NCBI GenBank assembly: GCA_027924645.1
Contig: BSBN01001483.1
Span: forward strand, 248,001 to 312,000
Length of the DNA stretch: 64,000 nucleotides
Direction: 5' to 3'
From: Cunninghamia lanceolata
Taxonomy: Eukaryota; Streptophyta; Pinopsida; Cupressales; Cupressaceae
Shown here: piece by piece, positions 22,889 through 33,590 of the stretch
Layout of the letters: each line of letters begins with the position of its first letter
How positions within the stretch are numbered: the first letter of the stretch is position 1
Program-made: the position numbers and the translations under genes
Notes under the pieces: model-generated
Database searches by the model: none
Seen by the model: the letters and a program-made list of their open reading frames with translations, nothing else
Told to the model about the DNA's origin: nothing

Positions 22889-25000
22889 TCTTGAGGCTTG
22901 TAAGGACCCAACTCCTTATTATCAAAATAATACTAACTCTGAATTTGAGAAAATTCTGAGAGAAGAAATTTTTTGATCAATATATGCAAGAATGCAGATT
23001 CATAAAAAATTTACTATTAGTTCTAAGAAGTGCTTAATAAATGTTATAGAGGTTAGACAACTAGAGCTTAGTTTCTAAAGTCATAAAGACCTAAAAAGAT
23101 AACCAATATTAATTTGGTAAAGAGAGAAGGTACATTACACAAGATAACATATAAGAACAACTGATCAACACACACCTTAAGTCTTTCATTACACCCTGCA
23201 TTCATTTCTGGCAACTTGCTTTTTCTCCAATGACTTGTATTCTTATCATATGCACAAAACTAACTAGATAATCTTATGTTAACATGGCTTGGAATCACTA
23301 AACAAAATGTTAAGATCATAATATTTATAGAAGCTAAGAATCAAATACCTCACCAATCCTTTGTACCTAAGTACTGGAGGCTTCTTGTTATCTGATTTAA
23401 TCCTTTATGTTTTTAAGATTAGGATGTTAATTATAAAAGAACACCCTATATCCTGGGTACTTGAGTACTGGGGGTATCCTTCACCTTCCAAACTACCTAT
23501 ATAACTTGTATCCATGGGATCGAGGTACACAATGGATGGAATTGATGATAGGATTTGCAAATATGTAGTTATGTCTTGCACTGTGTTTGATGCAACTGTG
23601 AGTGGGTACACAACCTTTCTAGGGTCCAGTTTCCCCAGATAGTTCTTCGTTGGCTGCCACCCACTCAGGTGCAATAGAGATGGAAGCCTAAGGAATCATC
23701 TATATTCAAACACCTAGAAGGGGTGTTTGGAGTGATGTTTAGTTGTTTGAAATTCAAGTTTACCTAAGACAAGTTAATCTCCAAATTCATATACTATTTT
23801 AACAATAAAAGTTTCACCAAAAGGTTTCTCAATAGATCTGTTTATGATATTCCTCATCTTATTTGGAATACTAGTTGCAAGATCAAACTGTAATTCAATA
23901 CCCTAAAGTCACATTGTAAATCTAAGCATATTAGTGAATACTCTATGATTTATAAATTCTACGAGCTTCAATCTCAAGAGTTAAGAAATATATCAATTAC
24001 TAAAGAGAAGATAATTAATTATCTTTAAATTGCAATGATTATGATAGCTATATCTATAGTTCCATTTAGTCAACTTGGGGAGATAAAGGTCTCCAAGGTT
24101 ACTACTATCACATAACTAGACTCTAGGTTATAAACGTATATTTCTTCAATGAGAAAACATAAGCTATATTAGTCCTAACACAATGATATATTCAAGTAAA
24201 AGGTAAATAAAAACTTTATTAAGTTACACCAAGGACCATTATTATCGTTAGATCCTTATGGTATTAAATCAAGTGAGAAACATTATATATTCACCACATG
24301 ATAAGAATGGGAAGTAACTAACTTTGATGCATTGTCCAAAATTGAACTGAAAATACTAAGGCAACCTCAAGTAGAGAAATATATCAACACTAGCACATCT
24401 AAAAGTGGAAGACTAACTCAAGGAATATAACATGGCTCTAGGGTATGCATTAGCTCCATTCATGTCCTTTTTATATGATAAGGATGATGTATATATAAAA
24501 GAATAAACATATGGATCAAACTAAATGATTATAATATTAGGATACTATTAGAATGTATCTAAATCAAGAGAGCTCTACTTACAAGAGCCTTATTAATAAA
24601 ACATAAGCTATCCTATCTAGGAAAAGTTTTAAACAAGGAAAAAGATCAAAGGCAATATTCTCCAGATTTTGTGGACTAAAACAACATAGGTAAAACCCAT
24701 CAAATCCATGAATAAACTAACCAATCCTCACGACATACATAGACTTAAATTTGATGGCTAGACATTAAAAATACTTAACAAGGATTTTAGGACTAAAATC
24801 TAATATTTTTGACTATTTTATAATATCACAAGATAAAGATTAACCATATGAAAGAACTACATTAAAAAAATGATAATGACCCCAATGACATGCTCTCCAT
24901 ATGCTAAAGGGATGGTCAATATAGTTAGATGCAATATCTCACCAAGCCTAGATGATGAACACAATCATATTGTCCTTGACATTTATATGCTAAGATAATA
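22889..25000. other. AT-rich region, nothing recognised
   Basis: Neither strand shows a protein family or paired terminal repeat that I can support. One open stretch at 23405-23674 on the minus strand has no motif. The 5' LTR of G should lie in or near here if it survives, but I found no match to the TGTTACATCCCC end. Confidence 0.4.
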
Positions 25001-25856
25001 AGGAAAGGGTGTTCAGAAGTAAGGGTGCAATCAAGCTAGGATAGTGATGAGGTCATTGTAGTGGTTGTTAATTCATCATTATTAAATTATCAATCCGGAG
25101 GTGTTTGGAGTGATCTGCGATAAGACTCTTTAGTGTGGGGGGTTGGTGTGGAAAATTCAAATCTAGTGATTGGATGGTTTTGGGTGTATTGTGAAAGGTT
25201 TAGTCTATCTAGCTTGCTAGAATAAACACACATGCAATAAATAGAAAACTATTCTAAATTGCTTTTAAAAGAAACACACATGATGACATAGAAATTATGC
25301 TATTTGCTTGGAAAGAAACACTCATGCTTTGAAATAAACTAATCTACTTGCTTGGAAAGAAACACACGTGCTTGAAAGAAATGATTCATTATGTTGAAAT
25401 GAAACTCAAAGGTAATTGCATCAATTGTCAAACTACAACAATAAAATACTCTAAATACAATAATGCTATGTTGAATAACAAATCTCTTTTTAGTATTTTC
25501 AGAATTTAAAAGACAAACTTGCAGGTGACATTCTCTAAACAGTTGTACAAAAAAGGAAAACACAACATAAGATTAACATGCAAAGATGATAATGATGAAC
25601 AAAAAGACACAACTAAATAACATAGAGATGAAATACTGAGGGATCTCCTCCAAGTTGGGGAAGTACGACCTACTTTTCTACCTGGGGATGATCCTCTTGA
25701 ACTCAAACTATCTTCAAAAGAAATTCCCCTTCATTTGCATTCAAAACAACCCCAAAATAGGCATGCATACATGAGCGAAAACAAGGAGTTTTCCTCCAAC
25801 TGAAAAGCAATACAATTTGACTAAAACTAGAACTAACTAAGAGAGACTAACTAGCT

Positions 25857-25866
25857 CCTATTTATA
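25857..25866 (-). promoter_or_regulatory. TATA box of the W LTR
   Basis: TATAAATAGG on the minus strand, about 730 bp inside the LTR start; transcription would begin near 25830. Confidence 0.55.
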
Positions 25867-26048
25867 CACTTGAGCATTATTGAAGGAAATAGCTATCCAA
25901 AATCCTAACTACAGCTAACTAGGATTTAAACTAGTTGCATTATTTATTACATCAACAGTTCCTTTGCAATTTATTTCAGATTAGAGATTTGTATCAATTT
26001 AATCTTTGGTAGACTGAATGATCTCTTGGAATGGCATGATGATGATGG

Positions 26049-26132
26049 TCAGTTACTTTAGTTGGCATAGATGCCAATTGTCAGCTACTTTAGTTGGCAT
26101 AGATGTCAATTGACAGCTACTTTAGTTGTCAC
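26049..26132. repeat. 32-bp tandem repeat, about 2.6 copies
   Basis: The unit TCAG(T/C)TACTTTAGTTGGCATAGATG(C/T)CAATTG occurs at 26049-26080 and 26081-26112, with a partial copy at 26113-26132. It lies in U3 of the W LTR. Confidence 0.85.
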
Positions 26133-26867
26133 TTAAATAAAGTGACATGTGGACTTCGATCTTAGGAGGCTGCTTTTATTAGGGTGTTGGTTGTATTTGC
26201 ATTGCTAGACCCTTAAGTAGCCCTAGGATTGGATTTTAGTAGTTATCAACTTAAGGGGAGGATGGATTTCTTGGTGTAGCGACATTTGGAGTTGTTCAAG
26301 GTTTAAGCTCTTCACAAGAAAGGGGGCTCCAGAGAGGTCTGAAGACTATGGAGGTTCACCGCTATAATCCTTATGCAATCATACACAACTTATACCATAA
26401 TTTCAAAGATATGCATTTGAAAATATAATTCAAGTAATTTAGCCAAGAGATTTCATCAAAAGGAAATAAGAACTAAACAAATATATAATCCAACCAAAAG
26501 ACAAACATATATATATATATATGCCATAAAGTTATATCAGATCCTTTTAGAATATAAAATATATAGAAATAGATGAGTCATATATTTGACTCATCATCTC
26601 CCCCCAACTTAGACTGTGCCATGTCTTCATGGCAAAGGATGTACCATGTTTGCTTCATCAGTCACATTCTTTTACATTGCAATTATAATCTTCATCTTTA
26701 TACTAAAAGAGTTGTCTATCCTTAGGTGTGGACCCATCATTTTCTAATAGCTAATTGTACCATTTGTTGAATTTACCTTCCCTCATAGGTTTCCCTGGAG
26801 GGTGGCTAAGGTGAGGTGCTGGCATGAGAATCAGAGGTGGCCTAAACCACATCCCAACCCAATTCTG

Positions 26868-28460
26868 CTATTTTTGTTGAATCAAGGTTATTAGTTTCCT
26901 TACCCTAGTAGTCATCCATCTTATGTTTGCTAGTGAAATAGGCTCCCTTCTCTTAAAACTATCAGGTAGGTCTTCATACCTGAAGAGACAGCTTGTGACA
27001 ATTGCACTTGGAAGATACCCTGCTATATCAAAGAAATCTGATATACAAGAATTCAAATTCCTTACATATGAGTCTGTGATGCCTTGCATAAAAATCTGTG
27101 CTTTGAAATTGTTGGTGAACCAAGTGGACTTGGGGCATTCATGTCTCATTAGCAACCCTATGGTTGTTGTTGCTGCTGCATTGTATACTTCCATGCATTC
27201 TTCCCACAATCTATTCTTTCTTAGTAAAGACATATAGCTCCGAATTTGGAGCTCTCCCACATATAAATTCAACATAGAAGTGTTAACATGCCCCATCAAA
27301 TGGCCATGTTGAAAGAATTCACAAAGGAGATTTTGCTGATCCTTGGGGTTTTGCATGCAACACTCTACAAATTCTCTATCATTTTCAAAATCAAAGGGGA
27401 GGTTGCAAAAATTCTTAATAATTTCCAACGTAAAAATTACTCCCTAAGAAATAGAGCATACACACCTGACAATGACCTTTGTGCCAACAAGGTCTCCCCT
27501 GTTTCAAAGGCTAAGGCCAAATTTCTCTCCAAGTCCACCTTCTCTTCCTTGAGGGTCTTAAGGTCTCTCCGAAGCTTTCTAACCTCTCTTCTGAGTTCTC
27601 TATTCTCATGTGTTAGCTATAAATTCATCCCATAGATATTCATAGCTGCTGGTACAGGAGTTGGTTGTGCAGTCCATTTTCTGAATTTGTGCAATTTGAA
27701 TATCCTTTTGGGCTATGGTAGCCCTATGCTTCTCTATCTCTTTCTTAAAATTAGAAATTGTTTTCTCTTTTTCCTCTTTCTCTAGGGTAGCTTGTTCCTT
27801 TTTCTACTCAAGCTCCTCACCTTTGGCTCTCAATTGCTAAGCCACGGCTTCCAATTGTGCTTTGCATTGTTTCAATTCATACTCTGCTTTTGACAAAGCT
27901 AGAGCATGATGAGTTTATTTTGTAGTGGTGTCCTCAGAGCTCTCCATTAGGGGTTATTTCCCTTCTTAATGGCTGCTTCTTAATGTTTCCTCAATTTTCT
28001 TAGGGTTTTCTTCTTCTTCGGCCTCCTCTGTTTCCTTATCAACAGGGATTTCCTCTTGCTGTTGTTCACTAGGGGAAGAATGCTGTCTTGAAATGGTTGC
28101 AGGGTCTGGTTCTGCTACTTCCTTGTCTTCCTCATTAGATGAAATGACAAGCATCTGTGGGTGGTGTCTTCTAGCAAGGGTAGAGGCTACTACTTCCCCT
28201 GTTTGACTTTGCTTCTCTGCCCCCCTCTGGAGCCATCTGAATCTCAATTCTGGGGATCTAGAGGAGACTGTGACTGGTTCAACAGAGACAAATATTGTAG
28301 AAGCCTGATGCTTCTTCTTCTTCTTTTGAGGCTGAAGCTCAAGAAAATCTTCCCATTTTTTCTGCCCATCCTCCTATTGCAAGAAGTGGTGTTTTATAGT
28401 CAAGTGAATTAACCCATGGTGGCTAATTTGACCCTCATTTCTTTTCCTTTTGGTCATCAT
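26868..28460 (-). pseudogene. W: broken coiled-coil protein before the 3' LTR
   Basis: An ATG at 28460 opens MMTKRKRNEGQISHHG; the same frame carries a Lys run, an acidic/Gln-rich part (28080-27970) and a strong coiled coil (27900-27700, including KAEYELKQCKAQLEAVA and EKEEKEKTISNFKKEIEK). After a frameshift the coil continues (RELRREVRKLRRDLKTLKEE) at about 27600-27530. After another, a helical C-terminal part runs from 27428 to 26868 (EIIKNFCNLPFDFENDREF), ending in an Ile-Gln-Gln-Lys tail. Stops are mixed TAG and TAA. The polypurine tract and LTR follow about 260 bp downstream. No known family is recognised; the layout (basic start, acidic middle, coiled coil) resembles V and Z. Confidence 0.5.
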
Positions 28461-28676
28461 ATTGACAAGGCATGAATGCAAGAATGCAAGAATGCTAGAT
28501 GGTTTATCAGATACTCAGGATGGTTGGATCCATGCTTGAGGTGGGTTATCAATCTCATCTTTGGTCCTAACACAACACCATATTGACCATCACAAGTGAA
28601 AAACTTCATGACCCACAGGACCACAATCTTCCATGGGCCTGGAAAGCTAGTCCTTTCAATCCCCTTTGTTGCCCCT

Positions 28677-28870
28677 TGTTGGAAACTTGGCAAACATAAT
28701 TAGAGACACTACTGGTATGAGTTGGATTGGCATGATGTTTGATGGTGTTGTCATTGATGGCAACAAGAGTTCAACAAGGTTGAAACAAAGTTTTTTGGTC
28801 CGGCAAGAAGACTCAAGGATTTTAGCTGTGTTGGTCGACTATAGAGGTAGCCACCAAGAGACAATGTTAT
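28677..28870 (+). repeat. Partial Ty1/copia-type LTR-like segment
   Basis: It begins TGTTGGAAACTTGGCAAAC, a common copia LTR start, and contains GTGTTGTCATTGATGGCAAC, shared with 9829-10249. No primer site or paired copy is seen, and the right end is not clear. Confidence 0.35.
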
Positions 28871-29466
28871 GATTATGAAATTTCCCTTAACTAATTTTTA
28901 TAATATATTGCAGATCTGAAACATAAATTTGCAAAATATCTCATAAAAATACCAATTTCACCAAAACTAGTCAACTAGTCTCACACAGAACAACACACCA
29001 AATCAATTGAAACACTACATAAAGTTATTATTTGAGTTTTTTGATTAAAATAACATGGAATAAGGTCTAAGACATTGATTAATAGCTATATCAAACACTA
29101 TGAACTTATATAACCAAAAACTATGCAAAACCCACAAAACTATGTATCCTATTTACACCGAATATTACTGCAAATGTCATAAACAGGCATAGTTTTATTT
29201 TCCCATAGGAAATATACAAATCTGATCTGATATAGTAGGAATAACACCAATGATCACCTACAACATTCAAAGCAAACTTCTGCAATATTACCAACAACAA
29301 CAACTACAAACTGCACAGAAACTAGATTACACAATGTGTATTTCAACACCTAGATACTGGACATTCAACACTTCCTGAGATCAAACCATCAATACCCAAC
29401 TTCTACAATCTGATATAGACCTTTGAAATGGATGAAATAAAACTCCTACAATAACATGCTGTTATC
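28871..29466. other. AT-rich stretch, nothing recognised
   Basis: It lies between the copia-like fragment and the approximate outer end of the X2 LTR. I see no gene or repeat in it. Confidence 0.4.
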
Positions 29467-30508
29467 ATAAAATGTGGTTAATAGTATTAAACTATCAATA
29501 ATCTAATAATCTCAATGAAATAAGAACAAACAAGATCAAACACAAAAGGAACAATACCTTGCAAACCTCTTTTATTCTGTGACTTCCATTGGTCACCTAT
29601 CTTGAATTTGATCTCTTTTGTGAATAGAGCCCTCAGAAGGTGCACTTCCTTGCTTTTTTCCAAGATGACAATGGAGAACGACTGTTGACAGGTTTTGCAA
29701 TGAAGAGGATCTTCACAATGCAATGATAATGGTGATCTTAAGCTATGAAGTGATTTGTGCCAAAGGTGTGTTGTGATTCTTGTAGAGTAAGTTTATAAAA
29801 GCTTGGATTCTTCAAATGGACGAATAGGGGTTGTATTTATAGAATTGTGAGAAAGAAGATCAATGGTATAGAATGAATAAGAAGATCAATAGTTGAGGAA
29901 ATTTGAGAGGATGTGCGCGAATAGGGAGAGGACAAGTGTCCTGTTCTATCTTGCATCAGGGGAGTTAACATAATGGATTGAAAAGTTAACTAAGATGATT
30001 GGCCAGTTAACAGAATTGATTGGAGAGATAAGTGGGCTGATTGGGGAGTCAACCAAGATGATTGAACAGTGAACTCAGATGACCAATTAGTTAACAGATT
30101 TGATTGATGAGTTAACTAATATGATTGGAGGAGAAATAGGACATGTGTTTGAGGGGATATTAGCTAATTAAAAATTGAAATATTTAATTACATGTGCACA
30201 TGGATTAATTGAATTATTTTTGGTATTAATTTAATTTTAGAGGAAATAGATAATTTAAATAAATATTTGGATTTATTTAAATATAGAGAATGAGAAGAAA
30301 TAATTAAATAATTTGGTATTATTTAATTTAGAATGATTTTAGAAGAATTTGGAGGATTTTAATTAAATAAATGGTTTTATTTAATTTTTGGCAAAATGTG
30401 AATCAAATAAATAAATTGATTTATTTATTTATTGATAGAGGAATAAGAATGAAATAAATATTTAAAATATTTATTTAGATAGAGTCATGTCACTTTTAGG
30501 TGTATACA
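29467..30508 (-). repeat. 3' LTR of X2; lower end approximate
   Basis: It begins TGTATACACC at 30508 after the polypurine tract. A TATAAATA box is at 29841-29834, 667 bp inside, compared with 689 bp in the X1 LTR. The lower end is placed by analogy with X1 (367 bp below the TATA box) and is approximate. The U3 has the same AAATAAATTGATTTATTTAT block as X1. Confidence 0.65.
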
Positions 30509-30803
30509 TTTTGCCCCTCTTTGATGCAATGTGTTTTATCACGTTATTTCAAAGAAAGTTAAATTTTTGACAATTGATACATGCCCCAGTTTGCCCTTAG
30601 TACAGGTTTAACAATGGTAGGATGCCCCCTCGGGAGATTGGATGGGAATAAAATTTTGAGGGTGTGAGACATACATTCTCATGATGAAGAAGGTTGAACA
30701 ATTAGGTTAGGGTGAAGAAAAATGGTTATGGATTGAGAAAGCGGAGGATAAAGGGTACGGAGAATAGGCAGGGTTGCCACACAACCAATTAGGGTTACAA
30801 GTC

Positions 30804-30811
30804 TATAAATA
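30804..30811 (+). promoter_or_regulatory. TATA box of the X2 PMD gene
   Basis: TATAAATA in CTATAAATAGAAG, about 100 bp upstream of the exon 1 ATG and facing away from the X2 LTR. Confidence 0.6.
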
Positions 30812-30960
30812 GAAGTAGGGTCCACAATCCTAGTCATTTGCACACTTGTCATTTGGTGAGAGCTAGTAGGAGATTAGTAGAGTGTAGGAGCTAGAGCAGT
30901 TAGCATAGAGATGGATATTCCCCACGAGGAGCATCATTTTGAGCAGGTTCAATGATTCAG

Positions 30961-31582
30961 GTGAGTAGCTGAGGTAGGACCCCCAGTACGTATGTCAAGA
31001 AATTTAGGATAGGTGCATTTATGAGTGTAATAAATGCATGTGAAAGTTACTTGAATGAATGCACAATTTGGCATTTCGGTGCATTTGCGCTCTGAAATTG
31101 CACATTTGTTGCGTTTCAACGCATCTAGGTCAAGTTGCTGCGCATATGCAAATTTGATGCATTCACTCCTTGATCCTGCGCATTTGTTTAGGTTCAGTGC
31201 ATTTTTTTAGTGTAGCTATGCATTTGGTAGGTTCTACGCATTTATGCCGCAGAGTTGCACATTCGCTGTAGAATGGTGCATTTACTCGTTTTCGTTGTGC
31301 ATGCATTATGAAGCTGTGCATTTACTCTGATACTACGTAAATGCCACCTGGAACGATGAATTTGCTTAGGATAGTCATCTACTTAGCGAAATTGACTTAA
31401 TTGGCATCTTGAACAATGCAACAAATGATAAGCGATCTCTGAGATTGATAGAATCTAGACAAGAGATGATATGCGTGGTTCGATCAATTTGATATGTTAA
31501 GTAAGTGATTTTGATATGTTTGATAGTTGAGCAGGTTTGCATTGATATGGTTATGGTTGACGTATTGCTTTGTTGATATCAG
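30961..31582 (+). other. Intron 1 of the X2 PMD gene
   Basis: Donor CAG/GTGAGT at 30961 and acceptor TTGATATCAG ending at 31582. Joining them keeps the reading frame from exon 1 into the PMD segment. The intron holds the TGCGCATTT minisatellite. Confidence 0.55.
31060..31345 (+). repeat. TGCGCATTT minisatellite inside the PMD intron
   Basis: About ten copies of a (G/C)TGCGCATTT-like core (variants TGCATTTG, ACGCATTT, TGCACATT) recur every 25-32 bp. On the other strand the same core occupies the X1 leader. Confidence 0.65.
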
Positions 31583-33590
31583 GAGGATATTTTTGACACT
31601 CATGTCACAGGAGTAGTTTCCTATTACGATGCAACGATGACACATGCTGACAGAGGCAGATCGTTTGGTGCTCAGTGCAATTGGATTATACTATGTTTGC
31701 TTCATGCCTGAGGTTTGTACGAACCTTAGTTTGCTGACTACTTTAGTGGAGTGCTTCCACAATGAGGATGGGACATTCCACCTCCCCATCAGTGAGATCA
31801 CTGTTACTTTGGAGGAAGTCTATAGGATCCTGCACTTACTTATAGTAGGGGAGCAGGTAGAGTACAACCTGCAATGTGATGTTGGTTTAGCTGAGTGTAG
31901 GAGGGTATTTGATGACCCTAAGATAGCAGGATCAATGATCATCTGGTAGGATATGTATGATTATTATGACTATTTCCCTGGGATTGTAGCTGGTTTGATT
32001 GGCGGTGTTGTATGCCCCAATCGGTGATTTCATGGTTTTACAGTTGGCTGGGGTCAGACCTTGGAGAGGATACTAACTGAGGGCAACCATTTTGCTTGGG
32101 GTGTGTGTGTGTTGGCCCATCTATACCATGATATGCATCATGTGGTGTATCGCAGAGCATCTAGTATGTCTGCAAGTGTTTGTTTGCTACAGTTTTGTGC
32201 TTGGGAGCACATTACAGTGACACGGCCCATTTGCACATTTTATAGGTAGAGGGATGAGCCATACTCTTATGGATACTTTGGTGTACTTTCTTAGCACAGG
32301 CTGGGGAAGTTGGAGTAATGGAAACATTAGTTGGACAATGTGGATGCAGTTGTGTGGCGGCCCTATGTGGAGTATGAGGTATGGGATGATGAGGCCGATG
32401 AGCTGCCCTATGTGTTTTAGACACGGACACTAGTTTATTGGCTAGACTCCACATATATTGGAGAGGAAGATAGTCATGAGTCATGTCCTCCGATAGTTTG
32501 GGCAGGTGTAGGGTATGCCATAGGGGTAGGCACTTTTTGTGAGGACTTTTGTAGAGTGGTGGCGATGGGAACTTGTGGCTTCATATAAGGAGGCATGGCT
32601 GATGAGGAGGGAGATAGTGGATGCAAGGATGACGTAGGACTTCAAGGATTGGTTCGCTGCACACCCATTCCCTAGATACTTGGGACCCAGAGAGTTATCT
32701 CCTCATCTAGAGCAGGTTGAGTCAGAGGAGGAGGATGATGGAAGTAGACAGAGGAGGAGGTAGAGGAGGAGGAGAGGAGGAGATGGTGGAGGCCAAGGAG
32801 ATGGAGGAGATGATAGAGGAGGAGGCTGAGGGGATGGAGGAGATGGTGGAGATGGAGGTGACAGTCAGCATAGATAGTGGCAGAGGGTGGGGTAGACCCC
32901 ACCCCAGCAGGAGGCACAATAGGTGGCCCAATAGGCAGTGGTTCACTTGATAGTACAATAGGCAGTATAATAGGCAGTTGCACCATAGGTACCACAGGCA
33001 CCTGATAGGCCCGACCCGTAGTAGTAGGTGTAGGGGGATGCAGTGACACTGCTATAAGGCCAGGTTAGGCAACTGAGAGCATAGTTGAGAGCAGCTGAGG
33101 CTCAGAGAGATGGAGACATAGGGATCATTGCCAACATCACTACAGAGTGGGATGCCGCACTAGCCAGGGTACATGCTTTGATAGGTGAGAGAGATGCAGC
33201 ATTGGCTAGGGTGCAGGCCCTAACAACAGAGAGGGATGTAGCCATAGCTGTCCTGGGTACTGACGCATCCACAACATTTCTTATTACACAGGTGACATAG
33301 GCCCAGGCCTAGGTTACATAGATGATGGGAGAGTTGGCTACAGCGTGAGCTCAGACACAGTACTACAGAGGCTTATATCATGGGGTGGTGCCAGCAGATG
33401 ATAGGGCACCAAGTTAAAGGAGCCAATCAGTGGCTGTGTCCTCACGGAGGGTAGGGGGTTCATGGTCAGCAGATTCAATCATGGGCCCACAATAGTCTGG
33501 GATAGGCTGAGGTAGAGGAGAGGGAGAGGGCAACGTTGGGAGCAGCATCCTGTGACAGCAGAGTTAGTTGAGATTCTGGACAGATTTTAA

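Larger units (their letters stand above)
25001..26596 (-). repeat. 3' LTR of W; outer end not fixed
   Basis: On the minus strand TGATGAGTCAAATATATGAC begins at 26596 directly after a polypurine tract (AAGTTGGGGGGAGA, 26610-26597). A TATAAATAGG box lies at 25866-25857, so U3 is about 730 bp. U3 contains a 32-bp tandem repeat (26049-26132). The outer end is not determined; the left coordinate is only a guess. Confidence 0.55.
30804..33590 (+). pseudogene. Antisense plant mobile domain (PMD) gene of X2, decayed
   Basis: A TATAAATA box at 30804-30811 with CCAAT at 30785 precedes an ATG at 30911. Exon 1 (MDIPHEEHHFEQVQ, TGA, FR) ends at a CAG/GTGAGT donor (30961). The acceptor is ATATCAG (31582), and joining there keeps the frame into the PMD: ADRLVLSAIGLYYVCFMPEV, DGTFHLPISEITVTLEEVYR, later AFCAWEH-type and WRPYVEYEVWDDEADELPY segments. 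PMD (aminotransferase-like) occurs in plant MAIN-like proteins and in mobile elements. The C-terminal part has a GGA-rich stretch (32720-32870) and a 16-residue coil repeat (ALARVHALIGERDA, ALARVQALTTERDV; about 33145-33235). About eight stops, mostly TAG, make it dead. It runs opposite to the X2 pol. Confidence 0.6.

Noticed and set aside
23405..23674. Minus-strand open frame of 89 codons
   Set aside because: No motif, no neighbour context and no second copy in the window; length is within chance for this AT content.
31060..31345. CRISPR-like regular repeats
   Set aside because: The cores are short and degenerate, the spacing is irregular, and the sequence is plant nuclear; it is a diverged minisatellite.
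32672..33049. Minus-strand Pro/Leu/Ser-rich frame of 125 codons
   Set aside because: It is the complement of the GGA-rich tail of the PMD gene; low-complexity antisense frames stay open by composition.
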